From the NCBI RefSeq assembly GCF_001425745.1, contig NZ_LMDF01000007.1, positions 596,973-660,972 on the forward strand: 64,000 nucleotides of DNA, read 5' to 3'. Each line of letters starts with the position of its first letter. Position 1 is the stretch's first letter. A model generated the notes under the pieces. It made no database searches. It worked only from the letters and a program-made list of their open reading frames with translations, and was not told the origin of the DNA. Shown here in pieces: positions 1 to 8,992 of the stretch. The stretch is from Caulobacter sp. Root343. Lineage in GTDB: Bacteria; Pseudomonadota; Alphaproteobacteria; Caulobacterales; Caulobacteraceae. Both the position numbers and the translations under genes were made by a program.

Positions 1-2
1 TC

Positions 3-332
3 GTCATCAACGATCGCGGCGTCCCCGACTGGGCCAACGCGGGCGAGGTCCGCGGGTCTGGAGCGCCTTTCAGGGCTCCGGACGCCGATGCGCAGGTCGC
101 CGCAGCGCGGCAGGGAATCGGGATGACAAGACTGCCGTGCTTCGTTGGCGACACCGATCCCTTGCTGGCGAGGGCGCCGGGCATCGAACCACGTCTAAAC
201 GGCGCGCTTTGGATCCTCACCCAGGGCGAAACGCGCAAGACCAAGCGCGTGCGACTCTTCATCGAATTCGTGTCCCTGAGGCTCGCTGGCTACGCACCGC
301 TGCTTGCGGGACGGTCCGCATTCGGTGACTGA
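3..332 (+). CDS. LysR-family transcriptional regulator, C-terminal fragment (runs off left edge)
   Basis: The frame is open from the left edge to the stop at 330-332, so only the last 109 residues are visible. They read as the end of a LysR effector-binding domain: a stretch like ARQGIGMTRLPCFVGD, then a segment ending LWILTQGETRKTKRVRLFIEFV, a tail seen in LysR regulators that use periplasmic-binding-protein-like folds. The DNA-binding N-terminus lies outside the window, so the target cannot be inferred. It converges on the GH3 gene that ends at 522, with no clear T-tailed terminator in the 189 bp between. The family call rests on recalled sequence resemblance and is fairly secure. Confidence 0.75.
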   Translation, partial: VINDRGVPDWANAGEVRGSGAPFRAPDADAQVAAARQGIGMTRLPCFVGDTDPLLARAPGIEPRLNGALWILTQGETRKTKRVRLFIEFVSLRLAGYAPLLAGRSAFGD

Positions 333-521
333 CGCGGGGCAGGTCACCGGCAAGCCATTGAACGCATACTGGCGTTCGAATTGAATTCGGAGCGGCAAGG
401 CCGCACCGTGCTGAATGTCCGGTTCGCGCGGCGCGGCCAAGTTCCGCCGGCGCGACCTGGCCGGCAATGCAAACCTGCGGATCGGCATGGAAGGGTGGAG
501 GTCGGACACCCCCTTTCCCGA

Positions 522-2999
522 TCATTGACCCACGCTGTAAATGTCCGTCAGCCTTATGTCGTCCGATCCCGCGCCGACCATGATCTTGAACTGGCCCGGC
601 TCGACCACCCATTGGTGCTTTTCGTTCAGGAGCGCCAAATCCTTCGGCCGCAACGTGAATTCGATACGGCGACGCTCGCCCGGTTTCAGGTGCACGCGTT
701 GAAAGCCCCGAAGCTGCTGCTCATAGGTGATGACCGAGCTCACCACATCGTTGATATAAAGCTGCGCGACTTCATCGCCTTCGTGGCCTCCGGTGTTCGT
801 GAGGTCGAAGCCCACCGTCACCATCGCGTCTCCGTTCGGAGCCGCCGGCTGAAGGGCAAGATTGCTGTAGGTGAACTGTGTGTAGCTTAGCCCATGGCCA
901 AAGGCGTAGAGGGCGCCGTTCACCCGCGATAGCTCACCCTCCCATTGCGCATTGGGTTTGGTCGGGAAGTTAAGCGGAATCTGCCCGACGGTGCGTGGGA
1001 AGGTGACTGTAAGCTTTCCGCCGGGATTATAATCGCCGAACAACGCGTCCGCGATGGCCGTGCCACCTTGCTCCCCGGGGAACCAAGCCTCCAGGATCGC
1101 CGGCACATTCTCGTCAGCCCAATTGATCGACAGAGGGCGACCGTTGATGAGCACGAGCACCACCGGTGTGCCGGTCGCCTGCACGGCCTTCAGCAGTTCC
1201 AATTGACGCCCCGGCAGGTCGAGGCTGGTGCGGCTGCGGCTTTCTCCGACGGTCTGGCCGTTGTCGCCCAGGACCACGACGGCGACCTTGGCCCCCTTCG
1301 CGGCGGCGACGGCCTCATCGATGCCGGTCCTCTCCGCGGCGGACAGCGGCTCTGGCAAGGCTTCTGTACGGGGCCAGTTCGGGCTGACCACATCGACGCC
1401 CTTGGCGTAGCGCACCTCGGCTTTGCCGCCCAGCTTTGCCCGTATCCCTTCAAGGACGGTGACAGCCTTGCCGCCATGCGGGCTGTAGCGGCGGGCGGCA
1501 TAGCTTGCGTCGTTCGCGTTCGGCCCGATGACGGCGACGATGTCCGTCGCCTTGCTCAACGGCAGCGCCGCATCCTTATTCTTGAGCAGCACGAGGCTTT
1601 CTCGCGAGGCCCGCAGGGCAAGTTCGCGATGTTCGGGGGCGCCAACCAGACGAGCCGTCGCGGCGGCGTCTTTCACATAGGGCCGGTCGAAGATGCCGAG
1701 CGCGAACTTGACGCGCAGGATATCGCGCACCCGGTCGTCGATCGTCGATGGCGCCACCAGCCCGCGCGCGACGGCCGCGCGCAGCGGCGTCACGTACTGC
1801 TCGGGAGGCGTGAAATCGGTGCGAACGTTCAGGCCCGCATTGACCGCCATGGCGGCCGCCTCGACCGGGCCGGCGGCGACCTTGTGCTTGCTGTAAAGAT
1901 ATTCGACCGCGCGGCTGTCCGAGACGACATAGCCGCGAAAGCCGAACTCGGTGCGCAGGCGATCGGTCAACCAATAATGGCTACCGGTGACGGGGATGCC
2001 GTCATAGTCGTTATAGGAACTCATGATCCCCATCAGCTTGGCTTCGCGGATCGCGGCCTCGAACGATGGCAGCTGGATGTTCTCGACCTCGCGCGGCGAC
2101 AATTGCGGATCCGTGCGCGCCTCGCCCTCACGCGCGCCCTTGTTGGCGCTATAGACCGCGAAATGCTTGGCGGTGGACGCGACGGTCAGGTTCTCTTGGA
2201 GGCCGCTGACCATCTCGACGCCCAGGCGCGACACGAGGAACGGGTCTTCGCCATAGACTTCCTCCATGCGCCCCCAGCGTTGGTCGCGGGCGACGTCGAG
2301 AATGGGGGCATAGACATTGGTGTAGCCGAGCGCCCGCGCCTCGCGCCCGACGACTCTGCCGATATCGCGGACAAGCGGCGCGTCCCAGGTATGGCCGACG
2401 CCGATCTGGGTCGGGAAACTCGTGGCGTGGACGGCTTCGAGTCCGCCATTGGCTTCGTTCGTAAAGTCGGCGGGAATGCCGAGCCGGGTTTGCTCGATGA
2501 AAAAGCGCTGAACTTCGTTCATCGCCCAGACGTGCTTTTGAATATCGGTCGCGTAGATGCTCCGCGATCCCCGGCCCCAGCCATTGTGCATCTCATCGAT
2601 ATTGCCGACGCCGTCTTTCCAGATCTTCTGCTTCCACTCGACGGTAGGCAGTTCGTCACGCAACACACGCCCGAACCCGTACAGCGTCACCATTTGCGCC
2701 GTTTTCTCGTCCATCGTCATTTGCGACAGCAAATCATCGATCCGGCGCTCGGTCGGCTGCGTCGGGTCTTCGTAGATATCTTTTCCGCCGTTCTTGTTGA
2801 GGTCGATCCATCCACGCCGATAGAGTTCACGCCGCGATGCGAAGACCGGCTCCACTCCGGCGGTCAGGCTCGTCGTGGTCGGAAAGTCCTTGGAGGCTTT
2901 GACCTCGTCTTGCGTGGATTGCGCCAGCGCAAGCGCCCCTGCTCCGAGCGCGGGGACTAGGCAAAAGGCGACGCCCGCCAGTCGACAACGAATGCTCAT
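522..2999 (-). CDS. Glycoside hydrolase family 3 beta-glycosidase (BglX-like), secreted
   Basis: An 825-residue GH3 enzyme that hydrolyses terminal non-reducing beta-glucosides, xylosides or related linkages. The start at 2999 is chosen over an ATG 21 bp upstream because a GGGAGG ribosome site lies just before it. A signal peptide covers about residues 1-27. The GH3 N-terminal barrel spans roughly 85-400, with the KHF motif near 278-280 and the nucleophile Asp361 in a VVSDS context (most homologues have SDW). The C-terminal alpha/beta domain spans about 430-650 and a fibronectin III-like domain 740-815. It follows the TBDR at 3130-6108 by 130 bp on the same strand, so import and hydrolysis are probably coupled. 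Exact sugar specificity cannot be read from sequence. Confidence 0.92.
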   Translation of the reverse strand: MSIRCRLAGVAFCLVPALGAGALALAQSTQDEVKASKDFPTTTSLTAGVEPVFASRRELYRRGWIDLNKNGGKDIYEDPTQPTERRIDDLLSQMTMDEKTAQMVTLYGFGRVLRDELPTVEWKQKIWKDGVGNIDEMHNGWGRGSRSIYATDIQKHVWAMNEVQRFFIEQTRLGIPADFTNEANGGLEAVHATSFPTQIGVGHTWDAPLVRDIGRVVGREARALGYTNVYAPILDVARDQRWGRMEEVYGEDPFLVSRLGVEMVSGLQENLTVASTAKHFAVYSANKGAREGEARTDPQLSPREVENIQLPSFEAAIREAKLMGIMSSYNDYDGIPVTGSHYWLTDRLRTEFGFRGYVVSDSRAVEYLYSKHKVAAGPVEAAAMAVNAGLNVRTDFTPPEQYVTPLRAAVARGLVAPSTIDDRVRDILRVKFALGIFDRPYVKDAAATARLVGAPEHRELALRASRESLVLLKNKDAALPLSKATDIVAVIGPNANDASYAARRYSPHGGKAVTVLEGIRAKLGGKAEVRYAKGVDVVSPNWPRTEALPEPLSAAERTGIDEAVAAAKGAKVAVVVLGDNGQTVGESRSRTSLDLPGRQLELLKAVQATGTPVVLVLINGRPLSINWADENVPAILEAWFPGEQGGTAIADALFGDYNPGGKLTVTFPRTVGQIPLNFPTKPNAQWEGELSRVNGALYAFGHGLSYTQFTYSNLALQPAAPNGDAMVTVGFDLTNTGGHEGDEVAQLYINDVVSSVITYEQQLRGFQRVHLKPGERRRIEFTLRPKDLALLNEKHQWVVEPGQFKIMVGAGSDDIRLTDIYSVGQ

Positions 3000-3129
3000 G
3001 AGTTTGCCTCCCTGGCGCACAGCCCATCAATGCAAGGTATCGCTTGAACGCCCGCCCGCTGTTCGCGGGATCGCGATGATCCGCCCTCCCGTCCGCCGGG
3101 CGGCTGCCCGGCGAACGTCTTCTCGGCGG

Positions 3130-6108
3130 TCAGAACTTCATGTTCAGGGCGACGCGATAGGTGCGGCCGTCGTAGTCCTGGCGCCGGGCCATGTCCTCGA
3201 CGCCCTGGTATTCCTGCCGCACCGCATTGGTGATGTTGAAAGCGCTGATCGAGATGCTAGCGCCCTCGCGGATGTTGAACGAGGCCGAGCCGTCCAGCTG
3301 GCCGCGCGCCATGACCCGCCGCGCCGCGCCGCCGAACCCGAAGATGGCCGCGTCCGGCACGTCGTAATCGGTGCGGTAGTTGTAGGTGAGGCGCACACCG
3401 AAGCGGTCGGTCTCATAATAGCCGATGACGTTGAAGTTATGCTTGGAGATGCCCGGCAGCGAGACCTTGGCGCCCGTCGGGCCGACGCCTTCCACCGTGG
3501 TGTAGGCGTAGTTGAATGCGCCGCCTAAGTGGCTCCAGAAGCCGGGCAGGAAGTCCAGGTTCTGCTGCACGTTGAACTCGGCGCCGCGCAGGGTGTAGGG
3601 CGTGGAGGAGTTGATGTAGCCGGTCAGGTTCACCGTCTGCAGGTCACCGCTCGCGTCGGCGCCAGCGCTTGTATAGCAGAGGTCGCCCTGCAGGCTGAGC
3701 GGGCCCAGGCCCAGGGTGCCGCCGTCCGCCGGACACAGCGCCTTGGCGCCGCTGACCTGCTGGACGAAGTTGTGCAGGCGCTTTTGGAAGACCGTCAGGG
3801 CCACTAGGCCGCCGGGGCGATTGTACCACTCCATCGACAGGTCTAGCGACGTGGCGGTGTAGGGCCGCAGGTCGGCATTGCCGAGGGTGGCGGTGATGAC
3901 GTTGGAGTCGTTGGGCGTGCCCACCAGGGTGACCGGCGAGAACTGCCGCGGATGCGGGCGCACATAGGTGCGGTAGGCGGCGGTGCGGACGATGAAATCA
4001 TCCGTCACGTCGAACACCGCGATCGCCGATGGCAGCCACTGGCCGTAGCTGTCCTTGTACTGGCGGTAGGCATAGTCCGAGAGGCTGCCCAGCGTGGTCG
4101 TCGAGGTCTTGATGCGATTTAGCGTATTCGTCGTCTTGTCGGTGTGCTCGTAGCGCAGACCGACCGAGCCGCGCACCGGGATCGAGAACAGGTGACTGGC
4201 GTATTTGCTTTCGACATAGCCGGACGCGACGTCGGTCTGGCTGGTGAAATTGTAGCGGCCGATGTTCACGTCGTCGTTCAGGGTCTGGTTGAACCCGTTG
4301 AACGCCAGCGGCGCGCCCTCGTACGGCGTGACCGGCTGCAGCGCCGAGAACAGCGCCTTGACGTCGGTGATCCGCCAGTTGGTGTTCATGCCGGGCAGCG
4401 AGCCGCCGAAGAAGTCGTCGACGGTGGGGCTGGTCTGGCGATAGCTGTCCTTGAGGTTCTGCGACTGGATGCCGACCGCGTTGATCTTCGAACCGCGCGA
4501 GGCGTACTCGTTCCGCTCGAAGCGGCCGCCGAACTGGATCGACGAGAGCGGACCAAACTGGGTCTGGCGCTCAATGTCCTGCTGGATCGCCTTGATCTTG
4601 CTGGTGGCGTAGGCCTGGATGCCGGTGATCTGGAAGCGAAGCCGGTTGGGCGTCCCGACCGGCGAATTATACCAGTTGGTGAACTCGGCGCTGCTGGTTG
4701 CGGCCGACCCTTGGATCCACGTCGGATTGCCGTCGACGTTGAACATCGGTGTGCTGCTGGTGAACGACATGCGGTACTTCGAGAAGTCGCCGCCGCCGCT
4801 TGAGAAACTGCCGTTGACGCCATTGCCAGTGGCGACCTGGACGCGGTTGAAGGTGACGTACTGTTCTTCCGAGGCGTTCTTGGCGCTGGAAATCGTGGCG
4901 ATCGTCGATAGCCGCCAGCGATCGTTTTTGTATTCCAGCGTGGGATTGATGCCCCAGGCCTTCTGGGTCTGCGGGAAAAGGCGCGAGTCCTCGACCAGAT
5001 TGACGCCGGAGAAGTCGAAACCCTGGATGTAGTACGAGCCATTAGGCCCGCGGTGCAGGTCGCCGGTCGGGGTGATCCTCGCCCCGGTCCCCGAATAGCT
5101 GACCGTGCTGAAGTTCTGGCTGGTGTTGCTCTGGGTGCGGCGTGTGAAGAGGCCTGTGACGCCAACCTTGAGCTCGTCGCTCACCTTCCACTCGGCGCCG
5201 CCGGCGCCCGAAAACTGGTCGCCGATGTTGACGCGCGAGTATTGTCGGCTTTGGGCGACGTACTGGACGCCGGTCTGGGCCAGCTTGCCCGTGCCGCCGG
5301 CCACAGCTACGCAGCCCGACACGTTGGCGTAGGTGGTCGCGCAACTGCCGGCCGGCGCGTAGTAGTCGGCGTAGCGGGTGATCAGGTCCGGCGTCAGCGT
5401 CGTCGTCAGCGTGCCGTAGCTGTTGAACAGCACGGAGTCGCGACGGAAGTTTTCGTGCTTGAACGCCGCGATCCCAAAGACCGCGAAGTTGTCGGTGATG
5501 TGCTTGTTGTAGCCAAGCGTGAAGCTGGGTTCCCCGCGCTTGCCGAGCACATTGTAGTCGTATGAGGCCTTCAGGCGGCCACCTTCGCGGCGCGACAAGG
5601 CGCCTTGGATCTGCAAGTCGATATTGCCGCTGACACCGCCGGACTGGCCGTGGGCCATGGGCGACTTCTCGATGCGCACGGCGCTGAACACGTCCGACAG
5701 GAAAGCGCCCAGCGGGGTCGAAGACTGCAGGATCGGCTCGGCGAAGGCCACGCCGTTCAGGGTGGTGCGGGCGAACTCACCGGGCAGGCCGCGCAGGTTG
5801 ATGGTCGCGTCGCGGCCTTCGGCCTCGCGATTGATCTGGATGCCAGGCACGCGCTGCAGCGCTTCGCCAATGTTGAGGTCCGGGATGCGGCCCATGTCAT
5901 CCGACGAGATGCCGTCGGTGATCTCTATGGCTGTGCGCTTGGTGCGAACCTCGTTGGCGTAACTCTGTTTGAAGCCGGTGACGACGACCTCGCTCACGGT
6001 CTCGGTCGCCTCGGTGTGCGGCGCGCTCTGTCGCGCCAAGGCGGGCGAGGCCGCCACCAGACTCGCCACGCTGACAGACGCTAACAGCATCGACTCGTGC
6101 AAACGCAT
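3130..6108 (-). CDS. TonB-dependent outer-membrane receptor (Xanthomonas/Caulobacter carbohydrate type)
   Basis: A 992-residue TBDR for energy-driven uptake across the outer membrane. The start at 6108 is chosen because a GGGGGA site precedes it and a signal peptide (MRLHES... to about residue 26, ending ALARQ) follows directly. An upstream in-frame ATG at 6183 would add 25 non-signal residues. The TonB box lies around EVVVTGFKQS. The plug domain contains MGRIPDLNIGEALQRVPG and INLRGL, typical of the Xanthomonas/Caulobacter receptor class. The barrel ends in a terminal aromatic residue (MKF). It is upstream of the GH3 gene, so the ligand is probably a beta-linked oligosaccharide; that is inference from context. 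Confidence 0.93.
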   Translation of the reverse strand: MRLHESMLLASVSVASLVAASPALARQSAPHTEATETVSEVVVTGFKQSYANEVRTKRTAIEITDGISSDDMGRIPDLNIGEALQRVPGIQINREAEGRDATINLRGLPGEFARTTLNGVAFAEPILQSSTPLGAFLSDVFSAVRIEKSPMAHGQSGGVSGNIDLQIQGALSRREGGRLKASYDYNVLGKRGEPSFTLGYNKHITDNFAVFGIAAFKHENFRRDSVLFNSYGTLTTTLTPDLITRYADYYAPAGSCATTYANVSGCVAVAGGTGKLAQTGVQYVAQSRQYSRVNIGDQFSGAGGAEWKVSDELKVGVTGLFTRRTQSNTSQNFSTVSYSGTGARITPTGDLHRGPNGSYYIQGFDFSGVNLVEDSRLFPQTQKAWGINPTLEYKNDRWRLSTIATISSAKNASEEQYVTFNRVQVATGNGVNGSFSSGGGDFSKYRMSFTSSTPMFNVDGNPTWIQGSAATSSAEFTNWYNSPVGTPNRLRFQITGIQAYATSKIKAIQQDIERQTQFGPLSSIQFGGRFERNEYASRGSKINAVGIQSQNLKDSYRQTSPTVDDFFGGSLPGMNTNWRITDVKALFSALQPVTPYEGAPLAFNGFNQTLNDDVNIGRYNFTSQTDVASGYVESKYASHLFSIPVRGSVGLRYEHTDKTTNTLNRIKTSTTTLGSLSDYAYRQYKDSYGQWLPSAIAVFDVTDDFIVRTAAYRTYVRPHPRQFSPVTLVGTPNDSNVITATLGNADLRPYTATSLDLSMEWYNRPGGLVALTVFQKRLHNFVQQVSGAKALCPADGGTLGLGPLSLQGDLCYTSAGADASGDLQTVNLTGYINSSTPYTLRGAEFNVQQNLDFLPGFWSHLGGAFNYAYTTVEGVGPTGAKVSLPGISKHNFNVIGYYETDRFGVRLTYNYRTDYDVPDAAIFGFGGAARRVMARGQLDGSASFNIREGASISISAFNITNAVRQEYQGVEDMARRQDYDGRTYRVALNMKF

Positions 6109-6982
6109 GTTCCATTCCCCCCTGTTTTTTATATGTGATCGAGCTGGCGCGTTGAGCGCAGCCTCGTCAACAACTTTCTTCATAAGTGAATATGAATTTT
6201 GCTGCTAAAATCAACTGAGTTTTGGATTCAGAGCTGAGGTATCGGGACGCGCGCCTTCCTCGGCGGCCGAAAAGCGCTAGATCGGTCGCCCGGCCATCCG
6301 CGCTTAACCCTCATCGTTGGGGCAGCCGGTCGGGACGGCTGACGGCGTCGGGCATGGACGGGATCGCGCGGGATCGCGTCGAAATCGATCGCCGACGAAG
6401 AGGCCTTGCGCGCGGATGAAGGCATTCATCGCCCTTCATATGACCTCGAACGCCTGGACGTAGAGGTCGCAGCCTCAAGCGCGTCTAGGTGGCGCCGATG
6501 ACGGGAACGTGGTGCCGGCCAGGCGGTCGACAATCCGTCGACGGCGGCCAGGCAGGCGCGTGGCGAAGGAAGGCTAGGCCGCGTCTTCGTGGCGGTTTGT
6601 CCACATCTGGATATCCGCTCGCGTCGCTGATGGAGGGAAAGTTCATCTATGAAATGCCCGAGCCTGCACTAGGTTAGAATGGTTCGGCGCGGTTCGATCC
6701 CTCCGGAGTTCTAGCCGCACATGATCAGCCCCGCCTCGGAGGCGAAAGGCGAGTTGCTGGAGTGGTCCTTGAGTCCGCTCCGGCGCTGTCCGGCCGCATC
6801 GCCAGCGGTCATCCGGATCGGCTACCTCCCCGCGTGGCCCGTCTTGCCTTGCATCTGGTCGTCAGAGCGAGGAGGGCAGAATCCCGAGTCCCACGAACCA
6901 TCTATCGGCCAAAGCCGGCCAGGGTTCGCCCGAGTAGACGTTCGACGGCGAGGAAGGCCCGGGATCGGCAGCGCTGCGTCCG
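6109..6982. other. Gene-free stretch upstream of the TBDR gene
   Basis: About 870 bp without a convincing gene. The AT-richer part (about 6120-6230) is the likely promoter zone of the minus-strand TBDR. The rest carries only short frames with no recognisable protein features or good ribosome sites. A direct repeat of GGGATCGCG occurs near 6360-6378. No operator-grade palindrome was found. Confidence 0.5.
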
Positions 6983-8650
6983 CTATAAGCCAAACGTGGT
7001 TTCGCGTTCGGGGATCGACTGCAGCGGCGCTTCAATCCGGCACACCAGGCCCGCGGGGTTGAACTCGAGCGCCAGTTTGCCCCTCAGGTCCTGTTCGACG
7101 CTGCTCTTGACGAGACGCGATCCAAACCCGGCTCTCGCGGGCGGCGAGACCTTCGGGCCGCCGGTTTCCCGCCACTCCAGGGTCAGCAACGGCGCGTCGC
7201 CGCCGATATCGAGGCTTGCCCATCGCACGTTCAAGCGCCCGGTGGCGGTGGCCAAGGCGCCGTACTTGGCCGCGTTCGTCGTCAGCTCGTGGAAGACCAT
7301 GCCCAGGGCCAGGGCTTGACGTGCGGGAAGGCTGAGCGAGGGGCCCGCGACGCTAACCTGTTCGGCTGGGTAGGGCGCGAGTTCCTGGGCCAGGAGATCA
7401 CCGACGTCAGCGGCCTCCCAGCTGGACTGGGTCAGAAGATTATGAGCCGCCGACAGGGCCAGCAACCGGTCCTCGAACGCTTGTCGAAACTCAGCGACCG
7501 AGGCCGCGCCGCGGGCGGTGTGCCGGGCGATCGACTGGATGGTGGCCAGGGTGTTCTTGACCCGATGATTGAGTTCGTTGGTCAGGAGGCGATGACGTTG
7601 TTCGCTGGCCGTGACGGCCGCGAAAGCCTGATGGCGGTCGGTGACGTCTAGCACCACGCCGATCATCCGCGTCGCGCGCCCCTGCGGGTCGCGGATCACC
7701 TTGCCGCGGACATTGACCCAACGATCCTGGCCCGTCAGACGGTACTCGGCGTCGTAGTCGGCGCCGCCGCGCTGAGCGCTTTCGACGGCCCGGTCGCGGC
7801 GGGCGCGATCCTCCGGCGACAGGCTTCCGAGCCAGTTCTGCAGCGTGAACTCATCGTCGCCGCGCAATCCGAACAGCGCCTTGACCTGGCTCGAAGCCTG
7901 AAGCGTCTGGCCGCGAAGATCATATTCCCAATAGCCGACGCCGCCCGCGTCCAGGGCCTGCAGGATGTTGCCGCGCTGGTCGTAGAGCGAGGCCATGATC
8001 GCCAGAAACAGGATCAGCAGCGTGCCCGCCGCGACGCCGACGCCGAGCAGGAAAGGCGGAACGCCCAACGGCGTCACGACGGAGGCGCCGGCGATCGGCG
8101 TCAGGTCAAGGGCGGCCATGGCCGTGTAGTGCATGCCCGCGATCGCCATTCCCAGCAGGCCGGCCGCCAGCAGGCGAGAGGCGGCGGCCCGCGGACGCCG
8201 CGCGACAAGCAGGCCGACCGTGGAGGCGACGATGGCGATCGCCAGCGACAGGGCCACGAGGCCGGGGCGGTAGTCGAGCGCCACGGCCGTTCGTAGCGCG
8301 GCCATGCCCACATAGTGCATGGCGCAAATGCCAAGGCCCATGACCGCGCCCGCGACCAGTACGCCGGCCAGCTTCGCCCCTGGCCGGGTCGCGGCCAGGA
8401 AAGCGCCCCAGGTGGAGCCGATCGCCAGGGCGAGCGACAGGACCGTTAGGCCCGGCGCATAGGCCACCGGCGAGCCTGGGTCGAAGCCCAACATGGCGAT
8501 GAAGTGCATCGACCAGATCGACAGGCCCATGGCGGTGGCCGCCGTGCTGGTCCAGACCAGTCGCGCCCGGCCGATGTGGGCCTGAACCCGGCTGGCCAGA
8601 TCAAGCGCGGTCCAAGATCCGAAGACCGCCACGGCCAAGGCCAGGGCCAC
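6983..8650 (-). CDS. MHYT-domain sensor histidine kinase (PAS, HWE family), membrane-bound
   Basis: A sensor kinase with an integral-membrane MHYT sensor. Counting from a GTG at 8650, the MHYT motifs fall at residues 48-51 (MHFI), 111-114 (MHYV) and 173-176 (MHYT) within about seven hydrophobic segments. A PAS/PAC fold follows at about 230-340. An HWE-type kinase module has His362 in NELNHRVKN, an FHELTTNAAKYGAL ATP-binding segment and a WRETGGPKV signature. MHYT domains are proposed to sense oxygen, CO or NO through copper. The start is uncertain: the frame is open upstream to a stop and encodes a run of five His before DWTF, but has no ATG, so a CTG near 8680 or ATT near 8683 is possible. 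It is divergent from the kinase at 8993. Confidence 0.88.
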   Translation of the reverse strand: MALALAVAVFGSWTALDLASRVQAHIGRARLVWTSTAATAMGLSIWSMHFIAMLGFDPGSPVAYAPGLTVLSLALAIGSTWGAFLAATRPGAKLAGVLVAGAVMGLGICAMHYVGMAALRTAVALDYRPGLVALSLAIAIVASTVGLLVARRPRAAASRLLAAGLLGMAIAGMHYTAMAALDLTPIAGASVVTPLGVPPFLLGVGVAAGTLLILFLAIMASLYDQRGNILQALDAGGVGYWEYDLRGQTLQASSQVKALFGLRGDDEFTLQNWLGSLSPEDRARRDRAVESAQRGGADYDAEYRLTGQDRWVNVRGKVIRDPQGRATRMIGVVLDVTDRHQAFAAVTASEQRHRLLTNELNHRVKNTLATIQSIARHTARGAASVAEFRQAFEDRLLALSAAHNLLTQSSWEAADVGDLLAQELAPYPAEQVSVAGPSLSLPARQALALGMVFHELTTNAAKYGALATATGRLNVRWASLDIGGDAPLLTLEWRETGGPKVSPPARAGFGSRLVKSSVEQDLRGKLALEFNPAGLVCRIEAPLQSIPERETTFGL

Positions 8651-8992
8651 GAACGTCCAGTCATGATGATGATGGTGCAGAATCGTCAGGCTCTTGGCTG
8701 GGCGTCCCTCTCGCGGACAAAGGGCGGCAGGGCGCGGGTCATGGCAAGAGCGATTTCACGCCCGCGCCGACACCGCGGCGAAGACAAGCGTCTTTTGTCC
8801 GCGTCGTATTGTTCCCAATGGCCATCGGCATGGCCGAGGAACGGCGTTTGTAGGGGCTTGGCGGCGCTCGCGCTGTCGCCATCAGCGCTGGAGGCGGTGT
8901 CGCTTCATAAAGAGCGATGTTTTATGAGTCGTTGAGGAAACCGGCGCGGTATTCGACGCCCGCGGCCACCGCGCGGGACGATGGAAGAGGGC
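8651..8992. other. Divergent promoter region between two HWE kinases
   Basis: About 340 bp separating two head-to-head sensor kinase genes. The first 30-40 bp next to 8650 probably encode the true N-terminus of the MHYT protein (see that entry). The remainder must hold both promoters, but no convincing -35/-10 pair or palindrome could be fixed by eye. Confidence 0.4.

Noticed and set aside
945..2960. Long plus-strand open frame (about 670 codons) opposite the GH3 gene
   Set aside because: It is Arg/Gly/Ala-rich with no domain pattern and lies wholly antisense to a clear GH3 gene; a high-GC shadow frame.
6691..6700. GGTTCGATCC resembling a tRNA T-loop
   Set aside because: The flanking bases do not form the T stem and no anticodon or acceptor arms can be drawn around it.
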